Of a DNA stretch of 64,000 nucleotides, positions 26,665 to 34,078 are shown one piece after another. The position numbers and the translations under genes were made by a program. Position 1 is the stretch's first letter; each line of letters begins with the position of its first letter. Below the pieces are notes generated by a model. It ran no database searches and was not told where the DNA came from. It saw nothing but the letters and a program-made list of their open reading frames with translations. Source of the stretch: Thiorhodovibrio litoralis. GTDB taxonomy: Bacteria > Pseudomonadota > Gammaproteobacteria > Chromatiales > Chromatiaceae. Where the stretch lies: positions 2,032,501 to 2,096,500 of the forward strand of contig NZ_CP121473.1 in assembly GCF_033954455.1 (NCBI RefSeq), in the 5' to 3' direction.

Positions 26665-27785
26665 GCGGATGACTCCGGGGGCTTGGGGGAGACATGGGGC
26701 GACGGGCGCTGGTGGGTCTGTTCCAGGGCGACGAGTTGGGGTTCGAGCGCCTGGAGGAAAGCCTGATTGGGCACGGCCGTCGCCGGCAGATACCAGTGGC
26801 GCAGGTCGGCGAAGGCGCGGCACTTGAGCGCGTCCTTTTCGGTCATCAGCACGGGGCCGGCGGGCCAGTGTTTGCTGTCTTCGCGGCTGAAGGCATGGTG
26901 GTCGGGGTAGGGTAGGCGGGTGATACGCAGGCCGTTGTATTCGAGCAGCGCGAAGAATTGCTCTGGATTTCCGATGCCGGCTACCGCTGCAACGGGGGTG
27001 CCGACGAACTGCGCCAGGGCGCGGGTTTGCCTGGGGTCCGAGAGGTTGATGGCGCGCTGCGGGCGCAGTGCCATATTGGGGCGGCTGTCGTCGCTGCCGC
27101 CATTGGTCAGCAGGATGTCGGCGCGACGGGCGCGGGAGACCGGCTCGCGCAGCGGACCGGCCGGCAGACAGCGGCGATTGCCAAAACCGCGCCGGCCATC
27201 GACCAGCAGAATCTCCAGGTCGCGCCTTAAGCGGTAATGCTGCAAGCCATCGTCGGCCAGGAGCAGGTCGCAGTCGCAGTCTTGGAGCAGACGCCGGGCC
27301 GCGGCGACCCGATCGGCCCCGGCCATCACCGGGCAGCCTGAGCGGTTCGCGAGTAGCACGGGTTCATCACCATAGTCGCGCGGGTCGCCATCAACAGGGA
27401 CGCGTCGGGGCTGATCGCTGCCTTGGCCGCCGTAGCCGCGGGTGAGGATGCCCGGGCGCCAGCCGCGCGCGCGCAGATGCTGCGCAAGCCAGAGTACTAG
27501 CGGTGTCTTACCAGTGCCGCCGACAGTGAGATTGCCCACCACGATGACAGGTGTCGCGATCTGATCTTCCGCCGCCGGCGGCTGGCGCCAGCGCCGCCGC
27601 CATAGGGCGGCGCGGGCCTGGGCAATGGCGCAGTAAAGCCAGCCAAGCGGTGACAGCAGCCAGACAAGCGGGTGCCCCGGACCATACCAAAGGGCCTGGA
27701 GTTGCTGGCTCGGGAAGCCTTGCCGACTCCGCCGGTGGGTGCCGGTAGTCCGCAACGAGAACGGGAATCCTGTGCGGTTGCTCAT
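26661..27785 (-). CDS. lpxK: Tetraacyldisaccharide 4'-kinase
   Basis: A 374-residue LpxK that phosphorylates the 4' position of the lipid A disaccharide at the inner membrane. The Walker A motif VVGNLTVGGTGKTPLV is near residue 82, an N-terminal hydrophobic segment (WLLSPLGWLYCAIAQARAAL) anchors the protein, and LLLADDGLQHYRLRRD is the conserved catalytic-site region. The start overlaps the msbA stop (ATGA) and the stop overlaps kdsB. It is a little longer than the E. coli enzyme (328), with an extended N-terminus and a Pro/Ser-rich tail. Confidence 0.95.
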   Translation of the reverse strand: MSNRTGFPFSLRTTGTHRRSRQGFPSQQLQALWYGPGHPLVWLLSPLGWLYCAIAQARAALWRRRWRQPPAAEDQIATPVIVVGNLTVGGTGKTPLVLWLAQHLRARGWRPGILTRGYGGQGSDQPRRVPVDGDPRDYGDEPVLLANRSGCPVMAGADRVAAARRLLQDCDCDLLLADDGLQHYRLRRDLEILLVDGRRGFGNRRCLPAGPLREPVSRARRADILLTNGGSDDSRPNMALRPQRAINLSDPRQTRALAQFVGTPVAAVAGIGNPEQFFALLEYNGLRITRLPYPDHHAFSREDSKHWPAGPVLMTEKDALKCRAFADLRHWYLPATAVPNQAFLQALEPQLVALEQTHQRPSPHVSPKPPESSA

Positions 27786-29545
27786 GCCGCGGGCGTATGA
27801 CTGAACTGCAAGCGCCGCAGGCGCGCATAGTAGCCGTCGCGGGCGAGCAGCTCGGCGTGCGAGCCCTGCTCGACGATGCGCCCGCGGTCAAGCACCACCA
27901 CGCGGTCGACCTGCTCGATGGTCGAGAGCCGGTGGGCGATCACCAGGGTGGTGCGTGCCTGCATCAGTGCATGCAGGGCGGCCTGGATGTGGCGCTCGGC
28001 TTCGGTATCCAGCGCTGAGGTGGCTTCGTCGAGAATTAAAATGGGCGCATCCTTCAGCATGGCGCGGGCAATGGCCAAGCGCTGGCGCTGCCCGCCGGAG
28101 AGCAGCACGCCGCGGTCGCCGATCAGGGTGTCGAAACCCTGCGGCAGGGCGCGGATGAAATCCAGCGCATGGGCGCCCTCGGCCGCCCGCTCAATTTCTT
28201 CTGGCGAGACCCGACCGACGCGCCCATAGGCGATGTTGTTGGCGATGGTGTCATTGAACAGCACCACCTCCTGGGTCACCAGCGACATCTGCGCGCGCAG
28301 GTTGGCCAGGCGCAGCTCGCGGATGTCGATGCCGTCGATCAGAATGCCCCCGCTGCAGGGCTCATAGAAGCGCGGCAGCAGGTTGGCAAGTGTGGATTTT
28401 CCGCTGCCGGAGCGCCCGACCAGGGCGACGCTCTCGCCGGCGGCGATGGACAGGCTCAGATCCTCAATCACCAGGCCCTTTTCGGTGTCGTAGCGATGGC
28501 TGATGTCGACATAGTCGATGCGCCCCTGCGCGCGCTCCAGGGTGCGGGTACCGGTATCCGGCTCGGGCGCGACGTCGAGGAGTTCGAACAGACTCTCGGC
28601 GGCGATGATGCCCTGCTGAAGGTGGGAATTGACCGAAGTGAGGCGCTTGACCGGCGGCAGCAGCAGACCCATGGCCACCACAAAGGACATGAAGCTGCCG
28701 ACGGTGATGTTGTCGCGCAAGCCCTGCATGGTGGACAGATAGACCACGATGCCAATGGCCACGGCGGAGATGAGCTGCACCAAGGGAACGCTGATGGCCT
28801 CGGTCGCGACCATTTTCATCTGCAGGGCGCGGGTTTTTTCGTTGACCTGACGGAAATGCTCGCGCTCATCCTGTTGACCGCCGAAGGCCTTGATGACCCG
28901 GTGGGCGTCTATGGCCTCTTGGGCGACATGGGTCAGGGAGCCGACCCGCTCCTGAATGCGCTTGCTGTAACGGCGGAACTTCTTGGTGGCGTATTTGATG
29001 GCAAAGGCCGTGGTCGGGCCGATGAACAGAAAAATGGCCGCGAGCTTGGCGTCCAGATACAGCATGTAGGCCAGCAGCGCGATCGCGGTGAAGCCGTCGC
29101 GCACAATGGTGGTGATGGCTGAGGTGGTGGCCCTGGCGACATTGTCGACGTTGTAAGTCAGCTTGGCGAGGATTTGCCCCGAGCCATGGGTGTCGAAGTA
29201 GCGGGTTGGCGCGCGCAGCAGGTGCTCGAACATTTCCTGGCGCAGGTCGGTCACCACGCGCCGGCCGACCCAGCGCAGGCAGTAAGTGTTAATAAAGCCG
29301 GCAATGCCGCGCACGATGAAAAGCCCGACCAGCAGCAGGGGCATCAGGCGCACGGTGTCCGGATCGCGCTCGACAAAGCTGCCGTCGAGCAGCGGCTTGA
29401 TCATGGCCGCGAACAGGGGCTCGGTTGCCGCGAATACCAGCATGCCGCCTATCGAAAGCCCGAACATGCGCCAATAAGGTTTGGCATAGCCAAGCAGACG
29501 CGCGTAGATGGTCCGCGCGCTGACCATGGGGTCGCCCTGGCTCAT
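27782..29545 (-). CDS. msbA: Lipid A/phospholipid flippase MsbA
   Basis: A 587-residue ABC half-transporter with six membrane segments in the first 320 residues, then an ATPase domain. The Walker A is VGRSGSGKSTLANLLPRF, the signature is LLSGGQRQRLAIARA, and Walker B is ILILDEATSALD. The length and operon context (lpxK directly downstream) identify MsbA, which flips core-lipid A across the inner membrane. Both ends overlap neighbouring genes by 4 nt. Confidence 0.95.
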   Translation of the reverse strand: MSQGDPMVSARTIYARLLGYAKPYWRMFGLSIGGMLVFAATEPLFAAMIKPLLDGSFVERDPDTVRLMPLLLVGLFIVRGIAGFINTYCLRWVGRRVVTDLRQEMFEHLLRAPTRYFDTHGSGQILAKLTYNVDNVARATTSAITTIVRDGFTAIALLAYMLYLDAKLAAIFLFIGPTTAFAIKYATKKFRRYSKRIQERVGSLTHVAQEAIDAHRVIKAFGGQQDEREHFRQVNEKTRALQMKMVATEAISVPLVQLISAVAIGIVVYLSTMQGLRDNITVGSFMSFVVAMGLLLPPVKRLTSVNSHLQQGIIAAESLFELLDVAPEPDTGTRTLERAQGRIDYVDISHRYDTEKGLVIEDLSLSIAAGESVALVGRSGSGKSTLANLLPRFYEPCSGGILIDGIDIRELRLANLRAQMSLVTQEVVLFNDTIANNIAYGRVGRVSPEEIERAAEGAHALDFIRALPQGFDTLIGDRGVLLSGGQRQRLAIARAMLKDAPILILDEATSALDTEAERHIQAALHALMQARTTLVIAHRLSTIEQVDRVVVLDRGRIVEQGSHAELLARDGYYARLRRLQFSHTPAA

Positions 29546-30096
29546 TGCGGTCGCGGCGGGCTTTCCCCTGCCATCTCTTCTGGTCGGGCTGAAGGTGACT
29601 CCTGCCTGGAGTTTGATGGTTCCGGCGCTGTCGTTTTGCCCACCTCGGCACTGCCCGGGGAGTGGACGGCGGCAAACGCGAGCTGGGTCAGCCCGAGCTG
29701 CTGGGCCGCGTCCAAGACGCGCATCACGGCTTGGTGCGGGGTCTGCGCATCGGCCTCGATCAGCAGCGATTCGCTTTGCGCGGATTCAGCGGCTTCCCGC
29801 AGCGCTTGCGTCAGCTGCTCGGTCATTGTTTCATCGGAGGCTGCCTGATCCGTGGCCAACTCCAGGGGCTGCTCGGCGATGAAATAATGGCTGTCGCGGT
29901 CGATACTGACGACCAGGGGCTCTTTCTCGGTCTGCTCTGCCGGTTGGCCATCGGCTTCTGGCAGTGCGATCGGCAGCTCGCGCGCTTGCTCGAAGGTGGT
30001 CGAGATCATGAAAAACAGCAACAGCAGAAAGACGACGTCGACCAATGGGGTCAGATTGAGCTCCGGCGGTTGCGGCGGCAGTGGGCGCAGATTCAC
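29542..30096 (-). CDS. exbD: ExbD/TolR-family biopolymer transport protein
   Basis: A 184-residue protein with one N-terminal membrane helix (residues 17-36) carrying the conserved proton-pathway aspartate D20 in LTPLVDVVFLLLLFFM. A periplasmic domain and a Glu/Ser/Pro-rich C-terminal tail follow. ExbD works with ExbB as a proton-driven motor. The partner is encoded directly upstream with a 4-nt overlap, and msbA follows with another. The association with msbA-lpxK-kdsB suggests work on envelope assembly rather than TonB-linked uptake, but no TonB is in view to decide. Confidence 0.9.
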   Translation of the reverse strand: MNLRPLPPQPPELNLTPLVDVVFLLLLFFMISTTFEQARELPIALPEADGQPAEQTEKEPLVVSIDRDSHYFIAEQPLELATDQAASDETMTEQLTQALREAAESAQSESLLIEADAQTPHQAVMRVLDAAQQLGLTQLAFAAVHSPGSAEVGKTTAPEPSNSRQESPSARPEEMAGESPPRPQ

Positions 30097-30743
30097 GGCA
30101 GTGGGCCTTCTTCATCCGGCTCGCGCTCGCCCTTCATCACCTCCACTAGGCGCAGGGATTGCTCCTCCATGCCGATTGCCAGTCGCGTCACCCGGCTGTT
30201 GAAGTAGCGATGGAACAGCAGGGCCGGAATGGCGACCGACAGCCCGGCAGCCGTCGTTAGCAACGCCTTGGAGATACCGCCGGCCAGCACGGTTGGGTCG
30301 CCCACGCCGGCCTGCATGATGACGCTGAAGACATCGATCATGCCAATCACGGTGCCGAGCAGCCCGAGCAGCGGCGCGACCGAGGCAACGGTGCCCAGCA
30401 TGTCGAGATAGCGCTCCATTTCCGCCACCACTTGGCGGCCGGTGTCCTGAATGCTCTCCTTCATGATTTCGCGCGAATGCTCGCGATTGACCAGCCCGGC
30501 CGCGAGCATGCGCCCGAGCGCCGAGTCCGAGCGCAGGGTGGCAATGCGCTCGTCGTTAAGCGCTCGGTCGAGATGCCATTGCCAGATTTGCTCCACCAGA
30601 TCGCCCGGCATAATCGCGCTGGGCCGAAGCGCCCAGAAGCGCTCCAGCACAATGGCGAGAGTCGCCACCGAGCAAAGGGTAATGGGCAGCATCAGCCAGC
30701 CGCCGGCGCGGAACAGGTCGATGATGGGGGTCATAACAGGCAT
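30093..30743 (-). CDS. exbB: ExbB/TolQ/MotA-family proton channel protein
   Basis: A 216-residue three-helix membrane protein: an N-terminal helix (about 15-35), then two helices around residues 115-140 and 160-185. The family segment MLGTVASVAPLLGLLGTVIGMID and the GISKALLTTAAGLSVAIPALL stretch with its polar Thr residues are clear. It forms the motor complex with ExbD and is the first gene of the five-gene envelope operon. The 188 nt up to mnhG contain short direct repeats but no gene. Confidence 0.92.
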   Translation of the reverse strand: MPVMTPIIDLFRAGGWLMLPITLCSVATLAIVLERFWALRPSAIMPGDLVEQIWQWHLDRALNDERIATLRSDSALGRMLAAGLVNREHSREIMKESIQDTGRQVVAEMERYLDMLGTVASVAPLLGLLGTVIGMIDVFSVIMQAGVGDPTVLAGGISKALLTTAAGLSVAIPALLFHRYFNSRVTRLAIGMEEQSLRLVEVMKGEREPDEEGPLP

Positions 30744-30931
30744 GGTCGTGGTGGTTTGTCGGCGAGGGGTTCAGCGAGCTTTAGCGCGCGCCACTGCGAA
30801 AGCGCGCACTCAGGCGAGCATGATAGCCGATTGGAGGAGGCAATTGGTTCGCCGGTGGTTTGCAGACGCCGGTGTTTACCGGACTGAGCGCTGTGCTGAC
30901 CGAGCTGAGCCCTGTGCGCAAGCCGGTCACA

Positions 30932-31270
30932 TCAGCCGGCGGCGGAGTGCCGGGATGCCTGCTGAGGCGTCTTGGCAACCGAATAGACTTTTCGGTGCAG
31001 GGCCGCCTTGGCGAGCAAATGGGCGCTAACTGGGGCGGTGATGAACAGAAACAGCAGGACGAGAATCTCGTGCAGGCTGATGCTGTCGGTGGAGGTGCTG
31101 AAGTACAGGCCCGAGGCGATCAGCATGCCGCTGATGCCGAGGGTGGTTGCCTTGGTGGGGCCGTGCAGGCGGGTGTAGAAGTCCGGCAGGCGCAGCAGCC
31201 CGATGGAGCCGATGAGCGCAAAGCTGGCTCCAATGAGCACGAAGGCGGAAACCAAAATTTCGATCAGCAT
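30932..31270 (-). CDS. mnhG: Na+/H+ antiporter subunit G
   Basis: A 112-residue MrpG/MnhG/PhaG protein with three membrane helices (VSAFVLIGASFALIGSIGLL, a middle helix around ATTLGISGMLIASGLYF, and ILVLLFLFITAPVSAHLLAK). The LLRLPDFYTRLHGPTKATTLG segment is the family signature. It is the last gene of the mrp operon, separated by 72 nt from mnhF. The Mrp complex exchanges Na+ for H+ and supports growth in saline or alkaline conditions. Confidence 0.93.
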   Translation of the reverse strand: MLIEILVSAFVLIGASFALIGSIGLLRLPDFYTRLHGPTKATTLGISGMLIASGLYFSTSTDSISLHEILVLLFLFITAPVSAHLLAKAALHRKVYSVAKTPQQASRHSAAG

Positions 31271-31342
31271 GGGCTGGGGTTCTCGGCGTTAAACGCGGAT
31301 TCTGGGCTTTGAAGGTGTGTTATTGATTGAGCTTTTTGGGGA

Positions 31343-31615
31343 TCACTCGATGATATCGCCGCGCAGCTGGTATTTGCACAGGGCGGCGGTCCCGACAAAT
31401 CCCATCATGGCGATGATGAGCGCAATCTCGAAATAGGCTTGCCGATCAAAATGGATGCCGAGCAGCACCAGCAGTGCGATGGTGTTGATGTACAAGGTAT
31501 CCAGCGCCAGGATGCGATCGGAGGTGTCCGGGCCGCGCATCAGTCGCCACAGGTTGAGCAGCAGGGCCAGTGTCATCATGGCAAGGGCAATCTGCACGGT
31601 GATGGTCAGTATCAT
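31343..31615 (-). CDS. mnhF: Na+/H+ antiporter subunit F
   Basis: A 90-residue MrpF with three membrane helices. The ATG at 31615 overlaps the mnhE stop as ATGA, giving a standard-length protein beginning MILTITVQIALAMM; the 17 extra upstream codons belong to mnhE sequence. LWRLMRGPDTSDRILALDTL is the conserved MrpF segment. Confidence 0.92.
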   Translation of the reverse strand: MILTITVQIALAMMTLALLLNLWRLMRGPDTSDRILALDTLYINTIALLVLLGIHFDRQAYFEIALIIAMMGFVGTAALCKYQLRGDIIE

Positions 31616-32223
31616 CGGAAAATCTCCAGCAGCGGGGCCTCGTAGCGTTGCTTCAGGTGGCGGCACAGGGCGGCTGCGTCCTCGGCGTCGATGCTATGCA
31701 CCAGCAGGATGGTGCCTGCGTGCGTTCCGACTCGCGCGTCAGATGCTGGCCCAAACCTAGAATCTGCATCAGCCCCAAGGCCATTCCCCGTGCTGTCCCC
31801 TCTCGTGCTGCGGCCATCCCTCTTCGCCGGCTGTATCACATCGGCCGATACTGTGCCCGGCGTCAGGGAGATAACGCTGGCTAGCACCGTGATGGCGAAG
31901 GGGTCGGTTAATTCCAGCGGCAGCTCAACGAAGGCCGGGTGCAGGCGTGTGCGCGGCCCGAGAATCAAAAGTGCGACTTGCAGATTCGCGATCAGGATAT
32001 CGACAAACAGCTGCACCAGGTAGGCGAGCAGCTTGAGCGGTTTGCGCAGACGCGGGCGCTCTGGCCAGAAATTGGCCGTCACGCGCGACAGGCTCAGTGC
32101 CAGCAGGCTGCCGAGCAGCAGATTACCAGGGCCGATGCTGTTGTTCAGCAGCAGCCAGATGATCAGCAACGTCAGGCTGAGCAGCGGATGCGGCACCCAG
32201 CTGTGCAGCAGGCGTTTCAGCAT
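31612..32223 (-). CDS. mnhE: Na+/H+ antiporter subunit E with linker insertion
   Basis: A 203-residue MrpE. The N-terminal half (helices at about 13-35 and 60-90) and the LTDPFAITVLASVISLTPGTVSAD signature, together with HSIDAEDAAALCRHLKQRYE at the C-terminus, are typical. Between them, residues about 132-172 form a polar, Asp/Gly/Arg-rich insert that the roughly 160-residue family members lack; the usual proteins go directly from the signature into the HSID segment. The insert is in frame. It overlaps mnhD and mnhF at its ends. Confidence 0.88.
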   Translation of the reverse strand: MLKRLLHSWVPHPLLSLTLLIIWLLLNNSIGPGNLLLGSLLALSLSRVTANFWPERPRLRKPLKLLAYLVQLFVDILIANLQVALLILGPRTRLHPAFVELPLELTDPFAITVLASVISLTPGTVSADVIQPAKRDGRSTRGDSTGNGLGADADSRFGPASDARVGTHAGTILLVHSIDAEDAAALCRHLKQRYEAPLLEIFR

Positions 32224-33746
32224 CAGTGGTGGCCTCCGGACTCTCTGACCACCACGGGCGTGCTTTGACGCATGGCGGTGACATAGGCCTGTGCATCGAA
32301 TGTCTGTTCAGCGGTGTCGCGGGTCCAGTCAGTGATGCTGCCGCCGAAGATAACCAGCACTGGGCTCGTCGCCAGCAGTGTGGTGGCAATCAGCCAGGGC
32401 TGTCGACTGGGTTTCTCGGCTGCGGCGACCGGACCGCGCCAGAACACCAGAATGCCGGCGCGAGTGAGCGTCATCACCAGCAGCAGACTCGACAACAAGA
32501 CAAGCGTCCAAACCGGAATGAGCGCGCTGTGATCCTGCGCGGCGATCAGCAGCAGCACCTTGCCCACCAGCCCGCTGAACGGGGGCATGCCGGCCACGGC
32601 AATTGCTGCCAGAAAGAACACCCAGCCAAGCTGATGCGATGGCGGTGGGCGCTTGCCTTCACTAAGCCGAGTGCTGCCGTCGCGCGCGCTGGCGATGCGC
32701 TCGGCAAGCAGAAAGAGCCCGCCGGTGACCAGAGTGGTGTGCAGCAGATAGTACAGGCTCGCGCTCAGGCCCGCCGGGGTGCCAAGGGCGATGCCGGCGA
32801 TCAGGGTGCCAACCGAGACCACCACCAGGTAGGCAATCAGCTCGCGCAGATCGTCGCTGGCCATGGCGCCCAGGGTGCCAATGGCGATGGTGGTCAGTCC
32901 GGCGGCCAGCAGCCAGGGCGATGCCCAGGCGAGCATTGGCGTCTCGCCCAGGCCATAGACCAGCGTCGTCAGGCGGATGATGGCGTAGATGCCGACCTTG
33001 GTTATGATGGCGAACAGGGCTGCGACTGCGGCGGTGGCGGCGGCATAGGTGCCCGGCAGCCAGAAGTGCAGCGGAATCAGCGCTGCCTTGAGCCCGAAGA
33101 CGGCCAGCAACAGCATGGCCGCAACCCGCGCGAGATGCTGATCCGCAGCCGGCAGGGCGGCGATGCGCGCGGCCAGGTCCGCCATGTTCAGGCTGCCGGC
33201 GGCGGCGTAGAGGGTGCCCAGCCCGATCAGGAACAGCAGCGAGCCGACCAGATTGAGCGCCACATAATGCAGGGCGGCACGGGTACGCTCGGCACCGCCG
33301 CCATGGAGCAGCAGGCCGTAGGAGGCGATCAGCAAAATCTCGAAGGCGACGAAGAGATTGAACAGGTCGCCGGTCAAAAATGCGATGTTGATGCCGAGTA
33401 GTTGGAACTGAAACAGCGCATGAAAATGCCGCCCGGCGCGGTCGCTGCCGGTGATGGCATAGGCCAGCGCGAAGGTCGCAAGCAGCGCGGTCAGCGCCAG
33501 CATCAGGGCCGCGAGGCGGTCGAGTACCAGGGAAATGCCATAGGGCGCTGGCCAGTCGCCGATCAGATACACTTGAATGCCGTTGCGCTGCCCACTCCAC
33601 AGCAGCGCGGCGGCGATGCCGAGCAGGGACAGTGTCGCCAATGCACTCAGTGCCCGCTGGATGCGCAGCGGCGCGCGCCATAGGATCAGCAGCAGCGCAC
33701 CAGTGACGAGCGGCAGCGCGATGGGCGCCATCAGCAGCTGGCTCAC
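32223..33746 (-). CDS. mnhD: Na+/H+ antiporter subunit D
   Basis: A 507-residue, many-helix MrpD, homologous to the proton-pumping NuoM/NuoN subunits of complex I. Family features include the FVAFEILLIASYGLLLHGGG glutamate-bearing helix, the AALIPLHFWLPGTYAAA lysine-region helix and FAIITKVGIYAII. It ends by overlapping mnhE by one base and begins by overlapping mnhC by four. A proton-translocation role within the Mrp complex is known for the family. Confidence 0.94.
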   Translation of the reverse strand: MSQLLMAPIALPLVTGALLLILWRAPLRIQRALSALATLSLLGIAAALLWSGQRNGIQVYLIGDWPAPYGISLVLDRLAALMLALTALLATFALAYAITGSDRAGRHFHALFQFQLLGINIAFLTGDLFNLFVAFEILLIASYGLLLHGGGAERTRAALHYVALNLVGSLLFLIGLGTLYAAAGSLNMADLAARIAALPAADQHLARVAAMLLLAVFGLKAALIPLHFWLPGTYAAATAAVAALFAIITKVGIYAIIRLTTLVYGLGETPMLAWASPWLLAAGLTTIAIGTLGAMASDDLRELIAYLVVVSVGTLIAGIALGTPAGLSASLYYLLHTTLVTGGLFLLAERIASARDGSTRLSEGKRPPPSHQLGWVFFLAAIAVAGMPPFSGLVGKVLLLIAAQDHSALIPVWTLVLLSSLLLVMTLTRAGILVFWRGPVAAAEKPSRQPWLIATTLLATSPVLVIFGGSITDWTRDTAEQTFDAQAYVTAMRQSTPVVVRESGGHH

Positions 33747-34078
33747 CGTTCCTCCCCGCCGCGACGGTCATCGACGCGGTCTGTGCCCAAGTCATTGAGC
33801 GCGCGCAGCGCCAGCACCAGCATAAAGGCGGTCATCGCAAAGCCGATGACAATGGCGGTCAACACCAGCGCCTGGGGTAAGGGGTCGGCAAAGGGGCCGC
33901 CTTCGTTAATCAACGGGGCCTGATTCGTCGTCAGCCCGCCGGAGGCGAACAACAGCAGATTGGTCGCGTAAGACAAGAGCGTCAGCCCCAGCACGACCGA
34001 GAAGCTGCGCGCGCGCAGCAACAGGTAGACCCCGCCGCCGATCAGTAGCCCGATGCAAAGCGCGATCAAGGCTTCCAT
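33743..34078 (-). CDS. mnhC: Na+/H+ antiporter subunit C
   Basis: A 111-residue MrpC, homologous to NuoK, with three membrane helices. The LGLTLLSYATNLLLFASGGL segment and the DPLPQALVLTAIVIGFAMTA helix are characteristic. It overlaps the mrpAB gene by 13 nt and mnhD by 4 nt, implying coupled translation through the operon. Confidence 0.93.
   Translation of the reverse strand: MEALIALCIGLLIGGGVYLLLRARSFSVVLGLTLLSYATNLLLFASGGLTTNQAPLINEGGPFADPLPQALVLTAIVIGFAMTAFMLVLALRALNDLGTDRVDDRRGGEER

Noticed and set aside
28169-29122. 317-codon plus-strand frame opposite msbA
   Set aside because: Antisense to an unambiguous ABC transporter; no motif or start signal.
32226-33401. 391-codon plus-strand frame opposite mnhD
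   Set aside because: Gln/Gly/Ala-rich translation of a membrane-protein antisense strand; mnhD itself is unmistakable.
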